The notes beneath the pieces are model-generated. The model ran no database searches. It was not told the origin of the DNA and saw only the letters and a program-made list of their open reading frames with translations. A DNA stretch of 64,000 bases from Paenibacillus polysaccharolyticus (GTDB lineage Bacteria; Bacillota; Bacilli; Paenibacillales; Paenibacillaceae), in NCBI RefSeq assembly GCF_900102085.1, contig NZ_FMVM01000004.1, forward strand, positions 277,540-341,539, read 5' to 3'. This document shows, piece after piece, positions 43,056 to 51,902 of the stretch. Every line of letters begins with the position of its first letter. Position 1 is the first letter of the stretch. Made by a program: the position numbers and the translations under genes.

Positions 43056-44360
43056 ATGTTAGGTGTTCAGTTGGTGCAGGAACAGCGCTTCCGGCTGTCC
43101 ATCACGCCGGAAATGAAGCAGTCCTTTCATTTGCTGACCTTGTCCGGTCAGGAACTGATTCGTTATTTGCAGGATGTCGCAGCGGATAATCCGCTTCTTG
43201 AACTGGAAGAGCAGTCCGTTTATTCTTTTAAGCCATCAAGAAGAAACAATCAGCAGGTGTATCCTTCCTATGACCCTCTGCTTCAAGCCAAAGGAACAGC
43301 GCCTACGCTGGAACAAATCCTTGCTTCGCAAATTCGCACGATGAAAATTCCGCATAGGCTGGAGAAAGTGGCGGTCTATTTGGCTGGATGTGTGAATGCT
43401 GATGGTTACTTGAAGGTTGAGCTATCTGAAGTACAGGTTGAACTCGGATTGTCCATGAGCGAACTGAACGCAGGAATTGATTTGTTGCAGTCCCTGGACC
43501 CTCCGGGTGTAGGGGCGCGAAATCTGCAAGAATGTTTGCTGTTACAGATTCAGCGTGACCCAGCAGCGATTCCTTATGCCGAGTGTATTGTGCGGGCAGG
43601 GCTGGAGGCGTTGGTTCCTTTTCATCCCGGGCGGACAGCAGGCAAGTATGGTATAACTTCGCGGGAAGCACAAGCAGCATACGAGTATATTACTCGTCTT
43701 GACCCTAAGCCTTGTCGATCGATAGGCTGTAATGAACGTGCACATTATATCGTCCCCGATGCTACTGTGGATATGGTTCATGGGGAAATGGTGCTCAAGC
43801 TGCTTGCAACAGGCAATCCCCGCGTAACCGTAAATGAAGCTTGCAACAACTGGATACAGGAGTCGTCTCCCGGTGAGATCTGGGTGACTCGGGCAGCTGA
43901 GGCGAGAGCCGTTATACGCAGTGTGCAACAGCGGCGCAGGACATTGTTACGTGTGATGACGGCCATTATGGAAGAGCAAAAGCGCTTTTTAAGTGAGGGC
44001 CCCGCTGCACTGGTGCCGCTGAATCTGGCTTCGATTGCTGAGAAAGTACAGATGCATGAATCAACAGTTAGCCGGGCCGTGAACGGAAAATATATATACA
44101 CTCCGTATGGGGTTTACGAGGTTAAGGCTTTTTTCGATTCCGGTATTACGACCGTGTCTGGAGAACAGACGTCTGCATCGGCTGTCAAACGGCGGCTGAA
44201 GGAAATCATTCGAACCGAGCAACTAAACAAGCCGTACTCAGATAGCCAATTATCTGCTCTCTTTGAAGGCGAGGGCATCATCATTTCTCGAAGAACCGTT
44301 GCGAAATACAGGGAGGAGCTTCGAATTCTGTCATCCCTGGAACGAAAACGCTGGGCTTGA
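43056..44360 (+). CDS. rpoN: RNA polymerase sigma-54 factor (SigL)
   Basis: 434 residues, close to B. subtilis SigL. Region I (ITPEMKQSFHLLTLSGQELIRYL, NPLLELEE) contacts activators. The core-binding domain follows, then an HTH (HESTVSRAVNGKYIYTPYGVYEVKAFF) and the RpoN box SRRTVAKYRE near residue 415, which reads the -24 GG element. AAGGAGG precedes the ATG. Placement right after rocA, beside the activator and three sigma-54-type promoters, indicates dedicated amino acid catabolism control. Confidence 0.97.
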   Translation: MLGVQLVQEQRFRLSITPEMKQSFHLLTLSGQELIRYLQDVAADNPLLELEEQSVYSFKPSRRNNQQVYPSYDPLLQAKGTAPTLEQILASQIRTMKIPHRLEKVAVYLAGCVNADGYLKVELSEVQVELGLSMSELNAGIDLLQSLDPPGVGARNLQECLLLQIQRDPAAIPYAECIVRAGLEALVPFHPGRTAGKYGITSREAQAAYEYITRLDPKPCRSIGCNERAHYIVPDATVDMVHGEMVLKLLATGNPRVTVNEACNNWIQESSPGEIWVTRAAEARAVIRSVQQRRRTLLRVMTAIMEEQKRFLSEGPAALVPLNLASIAEKVQMHESTVSRAVNGKYIYTPYGVYEVKAFFDSGITTVSGEQTSASAVKRRLKEIIRTEQLNKPYSDSQLSALFEGEGIIISRRTVAKYREELRILSSLERKRWA

Positions 44361-44435
44361 AGTGTATACGTCTTATCACGTTAAGTCTGAACGACTCTTT
44401 ATAAATCTGAAATTTATCGTATCGAATTATACTTC

Positions 44436-44479
44436 AAATAGCCCCGTTATCCGTTGACTAACGGATAACGGGGCTATTT
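44436..44479. terminator. Bidirectional terminator between rpoN and aspA
   Basis: A perfect 19-bp inverted repeat (AAATAGCCCCGTTATCCGT) with a 6-nt loop. Confidence 0.92.
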
Positions 44480-44515
44480 AGAAATTTTCAATCTGAACTC
44501 ATAAGATCAGTGTGT

Positions 44516-45949
44516 TTACATGCGCTCCATGTTACGCAGGAAATGTTCTCCGGCAATCCCCGGCGTGGTCATCTGTTCTGGATGTAGAATCTCTTCCAAT
44601 TCTTCTGGAGTCAGCAAACCTCGCTCCAAGATGATTTCCTGCAGGGTCATCCCGGTTTTTAATGCTTCCTTTACAATCGAAGCCGCTACGTTATAACCAA
44701 GATGCGGGTTCAGAGCAGTCACGACACTGAAGCTTTGTTTCATAATCAACTCGCAGCGCTCACGATTGGCCTCCATCTCTTCGACAGCATAACGTGTGAA
44801 GACATCAATGCCATTATTCATGATTTTCAATGATTGTAACAGGTTGAATGCAATAACCGGTCCCATCACATTCAGCTCGAATTGTCCGGCTTCACAGGCC
44901 ATGCAAATCGTGTGATCATTTCCCATGACCTGGAAGGATACCTGGTTGATTACCTCTGCCATGACCGGATTGACTTTCCCTGGCATAATGGAAGATCCCG
45001 GCTGACGTGGCGGCAGAAGCAGTTCGTTAAATCCGGCACGCGGGCCTGAGGCCATCATACGGATGTCATTACAGATTTTGGACAGGCTGACAGCGCATAC
45101 TTTCAATGCAGCTGAGAGTTCCAAATAGGCGTCTGTATTCTGTGTCGCGTCAACTAAATCATCCGCGGTCTGTAGTGGCAGACCAGTTACTTCAGATAGA
45201 TACTCGGTAACCTTGACGATATACTCCGGTTTGGCATTAAGGCCTGTACCTACAGCTGTTGCACCCATGTTGATCGAAAGCATGCGTTTATTCGCATATT
45301 GAAGACGTTCAATGTCCCGTCCAATCACGCGCGCATAAGCACCGAACTCTTGTCCAAGTCGGATAGGCACGGCGTCCTGTAGATGTGTACGTCCTACTTT
45401 GACAACATCGTTGAACTCAATCTCTTTTTTGCGGAAGGCTTCCTGTAGTTTTTTCATCGTGCCTAGCAGGGTCTCGGAGAGCTGATAAGCCGCAATGCGT
45501 AAGGCTGTTGGCACAACGTCATTGGTAGACTGAGACATGTTTACGTGGTTGTTCGGATTACAGTGGAAGTAGTCTCCCTTGTTTTTCGTTAACAGTTCAA
45601 GTCCGCGATTGGCCAAAATTTCGTTGATATTCATATTCATGGAGGTGCCTGCACCACCCTGAATGGAGTCTACAATAAAATGATCGAGATGATGGCCTTT
45701 CATCATTTCATCCGCTGCCATGATGATGACTTCCCCAATCTTGTTTGGGAGCATTTTCAGTTCCATGTTCGCCATCGCTGCCGCTTTTTTAACAGCAGCC
45801 AGTGCTGTAATCAGTTCGCGGTGAACCGGAACACCGGTAATCGGGAAGTTCTCTACAGCCCGCACTGTCTGAATTCCATAATACGCATAAGCTGGAATTT
45901 CTTTTTCGCCGATAAAATCTTTCTCCGTCCGTGTGGACATAGTAGACAT
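44516..45949 (-). CDS. aspA: Aspartate ammonia-lyase
   Basis: 477 residues from ATG 45949 (GGAGG 8 nt upstream; an upstream in-frame ATG is less well placed). The superfamily signature GSSIMPGKVNPV with the catalytic-loop Ser is present. TSMNMNINEIL, NPNNHVNMSQSTND and GRTHLQDAVPIRLGQE are typical of aspartase rather than fumarase. It converts L-aspartate to fumarate and ammonia. A good sigma-54 promoter upstream on the same strand puts it in the same regulon as proline catabolism. Confidence 0.95.
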   Translation of the reverse strand: MSTMSTRTEKDFIGEKEIPAYAYYGIQTVRAVENFPITGVPVHRELITALAAVKKAAAMANMELKMLPNKIGEVIIMAADEMMKGHHLDHFIVDSIQGGAGTSMNMNINEILANRGLELLTKNKGDYFHCNPNNHVNMSQSTNDVVPTALRIAAYQLSETLLGTMKKLQEAFRKKEIEFNDVVKVGRTHLQDAVPIRLGQEFGAYARVIGRDIERLQYANKRMLSINMGATAVGTGLNAKPEYIVKVTEYLSEVTGLPLQTADDLVDATQNTDAYLELSAALKVCAVSLSKICNDIRMMASGPRAGFNELLLPPRQPGSSIMPGKVNPVMAEVINQVSFQVMGNDHTICMACEAGQFELNVMGPVIAFNLLQSLKIMNNGIDVFTRYAVEEMEANRERCELIMKQSFSVVTALNPHLGYNVAASIVKEALKTGMTLQEIILERGLLTPEELEEILHPEQMTTPGIAGEHFLRNMERM

Positions 45950-46022
45950 CTCGTTCGCCTCCAGTGGCATCATAAAAATAGTTCGGCTCCAGCGTTGCTG
46001 AAGCGCACTCAGTATATCATTT

Positions 46023-46040
46023 AAGCAAAATAGATGCCAA
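46023..46040 (-). promoter_or_regulatory. Sigma-54 promoter of aspA
   Basis: The minus strand reads TTGGCATCTATTTTGCTT: GG and GC are separated by exactly 10 bp, about 75 nt from the start codon. The TGGCAT variant differs by one base from TGGCAC. The rest of the 45950-46283 gap is AT-rich and empty. Confidence 0.78.
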
Positions 46041-46283
46041 GCTAAATGATTCTTTCATTGAAACCGATAATAATTTAAATTGGGGAATTTAAAATTTCAT
46101 ATCATGAATTACAGCTACAAGGGAGGGATACCTAAGCTTGTCTTATTCATTATGAGCTTTATGGTATGAAAGTCATGCATGAACGATATGCAAAAGGTAA
46201 ATAGAGCGTTTTCAGTGATATATGTCACATGAAATTTGGTACAAGATTGGTAAAATAGGAAAAAAGAACTACGGGGTGCGAAC

Positions 46284-47561
46284 ATGAAATGGACTTTAGG
46301 GGCGAAGACTGTCGCAGGTCTGGTACTAATTTCAATTATTACTTACGGAACTAGCGGCTTTTTTATTTTCTTTGTAAAAGATTGGATTTCGCTTGATATG
46401 CCAAACTGGCTGTACATATCTATTATTTTGCTTATGGGAGTATGTTGGAACGGGATTCTCGGCTGGATTGCTTCCCGCTATCTGACTCGTCCGATTGTTC
46501 AGCTGTCTCGTGCAGCGCAGCAGGTATCTTCCGGTGATCTCACCACGGAGATTCCGCAGCGCCGTACACAAGATGAGCTTACCGTATTATATGATGCGTT
46601 CAACGTAATGGTTTCTAATCTGAGAAGTATCGTGAACGATATTGCGGATAGTACGCGGACAACCTCTCAGAACGCACAGTCATTGAGTGAAGCCATTACG
46701 CAGGCTGCAGAACAGATCGAGATGATGTCTGAGGCCGTGGATCATATTGCGGTTGGCGTAGAGGATCAGAAAGTGACTTCCCAGCATTCCCTGATTACCG
46801 CCGATGAGATGTTGAATGATTTTCAGAAAATGCAACATCAGTCTTTAGGTATGACCGAATTGTCCGGTAAGATGGAACGTTCGGTGGATCATACCAAAGA
46901 AACCTTCTCATCATTGATGAAAGGCATGGATGAACTGGCCGAGTCTCACAATCGTTCCCGTGATATTATGTTGCTCTTGGAGAAGGAAGCTTCCGATATT
47001 GAAGCGATTACGCAATCGGTCAAAAATATTGCTGAAGAAACAGGGTTACTCGCATTAAATGCTTCTATTGAAGCGGCGCGTGCAGGAGAAGAGGGCGCAG
47101 GATTTGCCGTTGTAGCGCAGCAGATTCGCAAACTTGCTGATGAGAGTAAAGATTCCGTTCATCGCATTAATGAACTGATCAGTCGTGTACAACAACGAAT
47201 TCGGGAAACGGTGGAGCTGAGCCATGAACAGCATGGACTTGTTGTGAACGAATCAGAACGAACGGTTTCCGTTGATCAGACGTTGCTTGAATTGACAGGC
47301 ACGGTTGAAGTGTTTATGCAAGGCGCTCATGATATTGGTTCCAAAATTGCTGAGCAGACAGGGCGCGTAGAGCAAACGCATGGTCATGTGAAGAAGATCC
47401 AGGGGAAAGCCGGTTCCTTCTCTGATGAAGCGAAGCGCATCATGGATGCCGCGCATGAGGAGACCGCAATCATGGAGGAGATATCCTCTTCTGCAGAAGA
47501 GTTGAGACAGTTAACAGATCGATTACTCGATAAAACCAAAGCATTCCGGATGCAGCCTTGA
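46284..47561 (+). CDS. Methyl-accepting chemotaxis protein without large sensor domain
   Basis: 425 residues. Two membrane helices (about 7-30 and 41-62) are separated by only about 10 residues, so there is no extracellular ligand domain. HAMP ([22 protein letters not shown]) and the cytoplasmic signalling coiled coil follow, with the tip [24 protein letters not shown] (shown in part: [18 protein letters not shown]). It probably senses membrane state, redox or an intracellular cue and signals to CheA. Monocistronic; the terminator stem overlaps its stop codon. Confidence 0.93.
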   Translation: MKWTLGAKTVAGLVLISIITYGTSGFFIFFVKDWISLDMPNWLYISIILLMGVCWNGILGWIASRYLTRPIVQLSRAAQQVSSGDLTTEIPQRRTQDELTVLYDAFNVMVSNLRSIVNDIADSTRTTSQNAQSLSEAITQAAEQIEMMSEAVDHIAVGVEDQKVTSQHSLITADEMLNDFQKMQHQSLGMTELSGKMERSVDHTKETFSSLMKGMDELAESHNRSRDIMLLLEKEASDIEAITQSVKNIAEETGLLALNASIEAARAGEEGAGFAVVAQQIRKLADESKDSVHRINELISRVQQRIRETVELSHEQHGLVVNESERTVSVDQTLLELTGTVEVFMQGAHDIGSKIAEQTGRVEQTHGHVKKIQGKAGSFSDEAKRIMDAAHEETAIMEEISSSAEELRQLTDRLLDKTKAFRMQP

Positions 47562-47584
47562 GCTGCTTCCGGAGTGTTTTTTAT
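47543..47584 (+). terminator. Terminator overlapping the chemotaxis receptor stop codon
   Basis: CCGGAT-GCAGC-CTTGA-GCTGC-TTCCGG followed by a T run; the loop contains the TGA stop. Confidence 0.8.
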
Positions 47585-47784
47585 TTTCCGGGAAATTAGG
47601 GCGTATCTTGAAAGCTAATCAGTTTTTCAGGCATGCCCTAGCTTATTATGGTAAAAGACGAACGTTTTTTCGTGTGATTGAAGATTTGTAAAGAATTTTT
47701 AAGAAAGATTAACAAAATTGCAACGCGCGGGCGATAAATGAAGATATAATAGGATTATCACAACAGAAGAAGGAGCCCAGTATA

Positions 47785-48630
47785 TTGAAAACTTGGACAG
47801 GTATCCTGCTGATGATTATTTTGGCGGTGGCCACACTTTCAGTAACTTCAACTGCCAAAACGACAAATGAGTCGCAACAACAGCTTAATATAGATGAATC
47901 ATCCAGCCAGGCCACAGCGGTCGAGGCTTCCCATATAGATCGAATGAATGATGCACTGAACAGCAACAAAGATATGATGCCGGTGAAAGCAGATGATGTT
48001 TCCGTGGCTCCAGAGAATAATGATGTTCGAGTGTACCCAATGAGTATTGGGGGCTCGGGATATATATATAATGGCCTTGTGGTTGAGGCAAACGGCAAAA
48101 AACGTGAATTTAGTGATTGGAGAGCAGAGGGGGGATCGTACAAACCTGAAGTACATGAACTGGATTTAAACGGTGATGGTAAAAAAGAGATTGTGGTGTT
48201 GTATTCAGAGGGACACGGCACCGGAATTTATCTGGGTCAGGCACACATTCTTGATCCGGTTTCACTGGATGTAATGAAGATGCAGACTCTGGATGAGATT
48301 GTGAAAGAACATGTGGATTCCAAAGTTACGGTAACCTCCGACCAGATCGAGATTGGGGTGACTTTAAATGGGGTTCCAGCCGAGCCCTCCAATGTGGAGA
48401 AGGGAGCAGGAGATGTTCTGTATCATGAGAAGTTACAATTTGGTCGTGTAACTTATTATAGCGTGGAGGATAACAAGCTTGTTGTCTCTACATCGGGTGC
48501 ATATGGCGAAGGGGTTTATGCGGGCGATTTAACGTTTTCTTATGTGTTTCAGAATGGGGAATGGAAGGCGAACGACTTGAAATATAGTATGGAAGTGTAT
48601 GAAGAGGAATACTACGAATCATTTGATTGA
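47785..48630 (+). CDS. Secreted or membrane-anchored hypothetical protein with FG-GAP-like segment
   Basis: 281 residues starting at TTG with AAGGAG 9 nt upstream. Residues 1-24 are a signal peptide or membrane anchor (TWTGILLMIILAVATLSV), then a low-complexity Ser/Gln linker. A calcium-loop-like LDLNGDGKKEIVVLYSEG (about 130-147) recalls FG-GAP/VCBS repeats. The rest is beta-rich (LQFGRVTYYSVEDNKLVVS). No enzyme motif. The acidic C-terminus and position outside the cell suggest an exported accessory protein. Confidence 0.7.
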   Translation: MKTWTGILLMIILAVATLSVTSTAKTTNESQQQLNIDESSSQATAVEASHIDRMNDALNSNKDMMPVKADDVSVAPENNDVRVYPMSIGGSGYIYNGLVVEANGKKREFSDWRAEGGSYKPEVHELDLNGDGKKEIVVLYSEGHGTGIYLGQAHILDPVSLDVMKMQTLDEIVKEHVDSKVTVTSDQIEIGVTLNGVPAEPSNVEKGAGDVLYHEKLQFGRVTYYSVEDNKLVVSTSGAYGEGVYAGDLTFSYVFQNGEWKANDLKYSMEVYEEEYYESFD

Positions 48631-48804
48631 GCAAAGGGTGATCTTGTGCTGCAGCACGAGGTCTTAGATGTAAATACCTAATAAAATATAGGACATGCCA
48701 TGGCAAGCGTGACCATTGGATGGGGCTGAAAAAAAAGGAGTGACTACAGCCTCATTTTGTGCTGTCTGGAAATAAAAAAAGTTGCGGAAAAATGCTGAAA
48801 ACAA

Positions 48805-48857
48805 TTGACATTCACGCTTTAGTCGTTTAAATGTATAAAGGACAACTCATTTAAACG
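48805..48857 (+). promoter_or_regulatory. Promoter and 10-bp inverted repeat before the second stalk-domain gene
   Basis: TTGACA (48805-48810), then a -10 near 48827-48833 inside CGTTTAAATG. The exact complement CATTTAAACG lies at 48848-48857, 3 nt before GGGAGGG. The repeat may be an operator or an mRNA 5' hairpin. Confidence 0.5.
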
Positions 48858-48873
48858 TCTGGGAGGGAATTTG

Positions 48874-49581
48874 ATGAAGAAAAAGGTCGTACTTGGTTTG
48901 ATGGTGGGCACATTGACACTCGGTATTGGTACAGGTGCACTGGCAGCTACAGGTTTGGAGCAAATCAAAGCATATCTTAACAGCAAAATCACCCTGAAAT
49001 TAAATGGTGAGACAGTGACAGCCAAGGATGCCAATGGCAAGACGGTACTGCCGATCACATATAACGGAACCACATATCTGCCGGTTCGTGCAGTAGGTAC
49101 GTTGCTTGGAACAGAGATCAATTATGACGGTGCAACTTCATCCGTCCTTATCGGTGGAACGAATGGTTCTGCGCCGGTAACCAACGGAAAAGTAACGCTG
49201 AGTGCACTTGGAACATCCGTACTGGGTTCTACCGCTTGGCACACCAAAGATCCTAAGGATACCACATATAAAGGCAAGGATTACAAGGATGTCTATCTGC
49301 ATAATGACCCTGCGAAGCAGGGAAAAGATATCCAGATCAATACGGGTAAAAAGTATTCTTCTCTACACTTGGAACTTGCCGCGCTTAAAGGAAATCAGGA
49401 GATTCATATCTACGATCAGGATCTCGCGACACTCAAAAAATTCAATATCACTCCGGAAAACGGTATGATGAGTCTAGATGTAGATGTGAAAGGTACAGAT
49501 GCTGTCTATGTCGAGATTGTATCTGAAGATCCGGGTTCAGCCCTGTTTGTACCGCTCACAACATCGTATCTGACAAAGTAG
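48874..49581 (+). CDS. Secreted stalk-domain protein with NPCBM-like C-terminal domain
   Basis: 235 residues from ATG 48874 (GGGAGG 7 nt upstream). A signal peptide (KKKVVLGLMVGTLTLGIGTGALAA) is followed by a stalk domain (LEQIKAYLNSKITLKLNGETV, YLPVRAVGTLLGTEINYDG) close to that at 158-847. The C-terminal half (about 105-235, TAWHTKDPKDTTYKG, DVYLHNDPAKQGKDIQINTG, SSLHLELAALKG) resembles an NPCBM/NEW2 galactose-binding-like module. Probably a cell-surface carbohydrate-binding protein. Monocistronic with a long-stem terminator. Confidence 0.85.
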   Translation: MKKKVVLGLMVGTLTLGIGTGALAATGLEQIKAYLNSKITLKLNGETVTAKDANGKTVLPITYNGTTYLPVRAVGTLLGTEINYDGATSSVLIGGTNGSAPVTNGKVTLSALGTSVLGSTAWHTKDPKDTTYKGKDYKDVYLHNDPAKQGKDIQINTGKKYSSLHLELAALKGNQEIHIYDQDLATLKKFNITPENGMMSLDVDVKGTDAVYVEIVSEDPGSALFVPLTTSYLTK

Positions 49582-49612
49582 ACAGAGTACGACTACGTTA
49601 TGGCGGCTAATA

Positions 49613-49684
49613 AAAACGATGATTCACCAGGCATCCTCTGACTCAAGTTTTGAATACAGAGTTGTGTGGTGATCATCGTTTTAT
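49613..49684 (+). terminator. Long-stem terminator
   Basis: AAAACGATGATTCACCA pairs with TGGTGATCATCGTTTT and an inner CTCTG/CAGAG stem is present, followed by T-rich DNA. Confidence 0.7.
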
Positions 49685-49733
49685 TTTCATTTCATTGAAA
49701 ATTCAATGCTGACTTACCCGATAGTCATGAATA

Positions 49734-50708
49734 TTAGCGGATCATGGTATCCAGCGGTTTCAGGTTTGCTTCGATCTCAGCGCGGCGTCCTTCCAGGAAC
49801 GGAGGTAACGCCAGTGATTCTCCAAGTGTGGCGAAGTCCTCGTCCGTATCGAATCCCGGTCCATCTGTCGCAAGCTCAAACAGAATGCCGTTAGCTTCAC
49901 GGAAGTACAGGGAACGGAAGTAGAAGCGGTCTACAAATCCGGAGCTTGGGAATTGGAACTGATGAACTCGGTCAACCCATTGTCTTAATTCTTCCTCATT
50001 GTCTACACGGAAGGCCACGTGGTGAACACTGCCGCGTCCTGGCCGTTCTTGCTCTAGATCATTGCGTTCCTCCAAATGAACTTCCGAACCGCTACCGCCT
50101 TCACCAGATTCGAACACAAGTACATCAGGTTGACCTGGAGTAAACGCGGGGTAGCTGCCTTTTGCTCTAAACCCAAGCAATTCGGTGAGAACAGGTGCAG
50201 TGAGTGACGCATCCCGCACAGTCAGATGAATTGGGCCGAGTCCAATGATGCCATACTCCGCTGGCACAGGGCTTCGATCCCAAGGTTTACCCCCGGCGAC
50301 ACCCGAGTTATGTTCATCAGAAACGAGAATCAGCCGCATACCTTCAAAGTCTGTAAATGCCAGTGTTGCACGGCCTCCACGTTGCACAATCTCGCCGTGA
50401 GTTACTTCATATTCATCGAAGCGCTGTGCCCAATACGCAAGAGCTGCATCACTTGGCACACGAAGTGAGGTGGCAGAGATGCTGTTTACACCTTCACGTG
50501 TGCGTCCAGCCATTGGAATTTCGAAAAAGGTGAGCTCTGTGCCGGGATTTCCTTTCTCATCTCCATAGAACAGGTGATAGACCGAAACGTCATCCTGATT
50601 GACCGTTTTTTTGATCAAACGAAGGCCCATGATGTCCGTATAGAAACGGTAGTTTTGATCGGCATGTGCGGTAAGCGCGGATACGTGGTGAAGTCCTTTG
50701 ATTAACAT
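49734..50708 (-). CDS. Ring-cleaving dioxygenase (MhqA/MhqO-like, glyoxalase fold)
   Basis: 324 residues with two vicinal-oxygen-chelate halves. Metal ligands: His in GLHHVSALTAH, His in HHVAFRVD and Glu in NGILFELATDGPGF. The family comprises MhqA/MhqE/MhqO-type enzymes of Bacillus, which protect against catechol and hydroquinone stress. A MarR/MhqR-type operator overlaps its promoter. GGAGG precedes the ATG. The aromatic substrate is inferred from family. Confidence 0.9.
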   Translation of the reverse strand: MLIKGLHHVSALTAHADQNYRFYTDIMGLRLIKKTVNQDDVSVYHLFYGDEKGNPGTELTFFEIPMAGRTREGVNSISATSLRVPSDAALAYWAQRFDEYEVTHGEIVQRGGRATLAFTDFEGMRLILVSDEHNSGVAGGKPWDRSPVPAEYGIIGLGPIHLTVRDASLTAPVLTELLGFRAKGSYPAFTPGQPDVLVFESGEGGSGSEVHLEERNDLEQERPGRGSVHHVAFRVDNEEELRQWVDRVHQFQFPSSGFVDRFYFRSLYFREANGILFELATDGPGFDTDEDFATLGESLALPPFLEGRRAEIEANLKPLDTMIR

Positions 50709-50874
50709 AATATATTCCTCCTAGATAGAGATAAAGTTGAAGTCTTATGAACGTTCCTTAAATGTACTAGATCGCAAATGTTTTAAATAACAAGTAAGGG
50801 TAAGGAGTTAAGTTCGACTAGTATCAATTCAATATTTAAAGTTACTAACTTTTTGTATGTTTCTTTCTTGGTTT

Positions 50875-50892
50875 TATCTTAACATAAAGATA
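50875..50892 (-). promoter_or_regulatory. MhqR-like operator over the dioxygenase promoter
   Basis: TATCTT-AACATA-AAGATA followed by TTTAAAA resembles the MhqR site ATCT...AGAT with its A-rich tail. On the minus strand TTGTAT-N17-TAAGAT brackets it, so repressor binding would block the promoter. The rest of the 50709-51018 gap is AT-rich and empty. Confidence 0.6.
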
Positions 50893-51018
50893 TTTAAAAT
50901 ACAATACTTATTTGAATGAAGCTGGACAGGTATAGTGATCAGTGGCAGAATGAAAAAAGTTACCAATCGAGTTATAAGAAGTTACCTCTGTTAACCGGAA
51001 AAGGAGAGAAGAAAAGGC

Positions 51019-51795
51019 ATGGCCTATCCACCTTGGCTTGACCCGTATGATGCAGAGCCTTTTGCGGCATTCTCGACTTCACATATTGCATCGATGATCA
51101 TTATTTTTGTACTTGTTATTCTGTTATTTCTTTTTAGGCATCGTCTTCGTTTCATGTCTGAACGTTCAAGCAGGACCGTACGCATCGGTTTGGCAGGATT
51201 CATGGTAAGTTGTGAGATTGTACTGCAAATCTGGTATGTGTATGGAGGAATTTGGAGTCTGCAGACATCGCTACCGCTGGAGCTGTGCAGTCTGTCGTTA
51301 TTATTATCAGCGTTGTTATTACTGACACGCCAAAAATGGTTATTTTCTGCCTTGCTTTTTTCAGGTATTGCAGGTGCTCTGATGGCTATAATTACGCCGA
51401 ATCTTGGTTATGCTTTTGCTCATTTCCGCTTCATTCAATTCTTTGTTGCACATGCGATGATCATTCTTGCTCTTCTCTATATGACTTGGGTGGAACAACT
51501 TCGTCCTGGATGGAGATCTGTTGCAGGCTCCATGATATTTGTAAACATTGCTGCGCTCGTGGTATACGGTTTGGATGTGTTGCTCGATGCGAATTATATG
51601 TTCCTGAGACATAAACCGGGCACACCGTCTGTGTTAGATATGCTTGGGCCTTATCCGGTCTACATTCTCGGAGAAGAGGTTCTGGCTCTGGTGTTATTCT
51701 CCTTGTTATACCTTATGCTCTTTGCGATTCCTGAGTGGCTGAAACGTATCAGTGGCAAAAAGGAAAAGCAGCCGCAGACGTATTCCAAAAACTAA
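51019..51795 (+). CDS. TIGR02206 family membrane protein (YwaF-like)
   Basis: 258 residues with about seven membrane helices, opening FAAFSTSHIASMIIIFVL. The conserved features are SLPLELCSLSLLLS, FRFIQFFVAHAMIILALLYM and YVF-like LDANYMFLRHKPGTPS near the last helices, all characteristic of the YwaF/TIGR02206 family of unknown function. AAAGGAGAG precedes the ATG. Monocistronic. Confidence 0.9.
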   Translation: MAYPPWLDPYDAEPFAAFSTSHIASMIIIFVLVILLFLFRHRLRFMSERSSRTVRIGLAGFMVSCEIVLQIWYVYGGIWSLQTSLPLELCSLSLLLSALLLLTRQKWLFSALLFSGIAGALMAIITPNLGYAFAHFRFIQFFVAHAMIILALLYMTWVEQLRPGWRSVAGSMIFVNIAALVVYGLDVLLDANYMFLRHKPGTPSVLDMLGPYPVYILGEEVLALVLFSLLYLMLFAIPEWLKRISGKKEKQPQTYSKN

Positions 51796-51834
51796 CTTTC
51801 CTGAATCCGAGTTTTAATTAAGATAACCCGCAAA

Positions 51835-51864
51835 CATTCTGATCAACCAGAAAATTTGCGGGTT
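51835..51864. terminator. Bidirectional terminator
   Basis: AACCCGCAAA and TTTGCGGGTT around a short loop, between the YwaF-like gene and the convergent SDR gene. Confidence 0.8.
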
Positions 51865-51902
51865 TGTTATATTTCTGTCATCGGAGTGGGGTGTAAATAA
51901 GC

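Noticed and set aside
48719..48757. Terminator after the secreted protein gene at 47785
   Set aside because: GGCTG/CAGCC is short, with a 18-nt loop and a weak T tract, so not supported enough.
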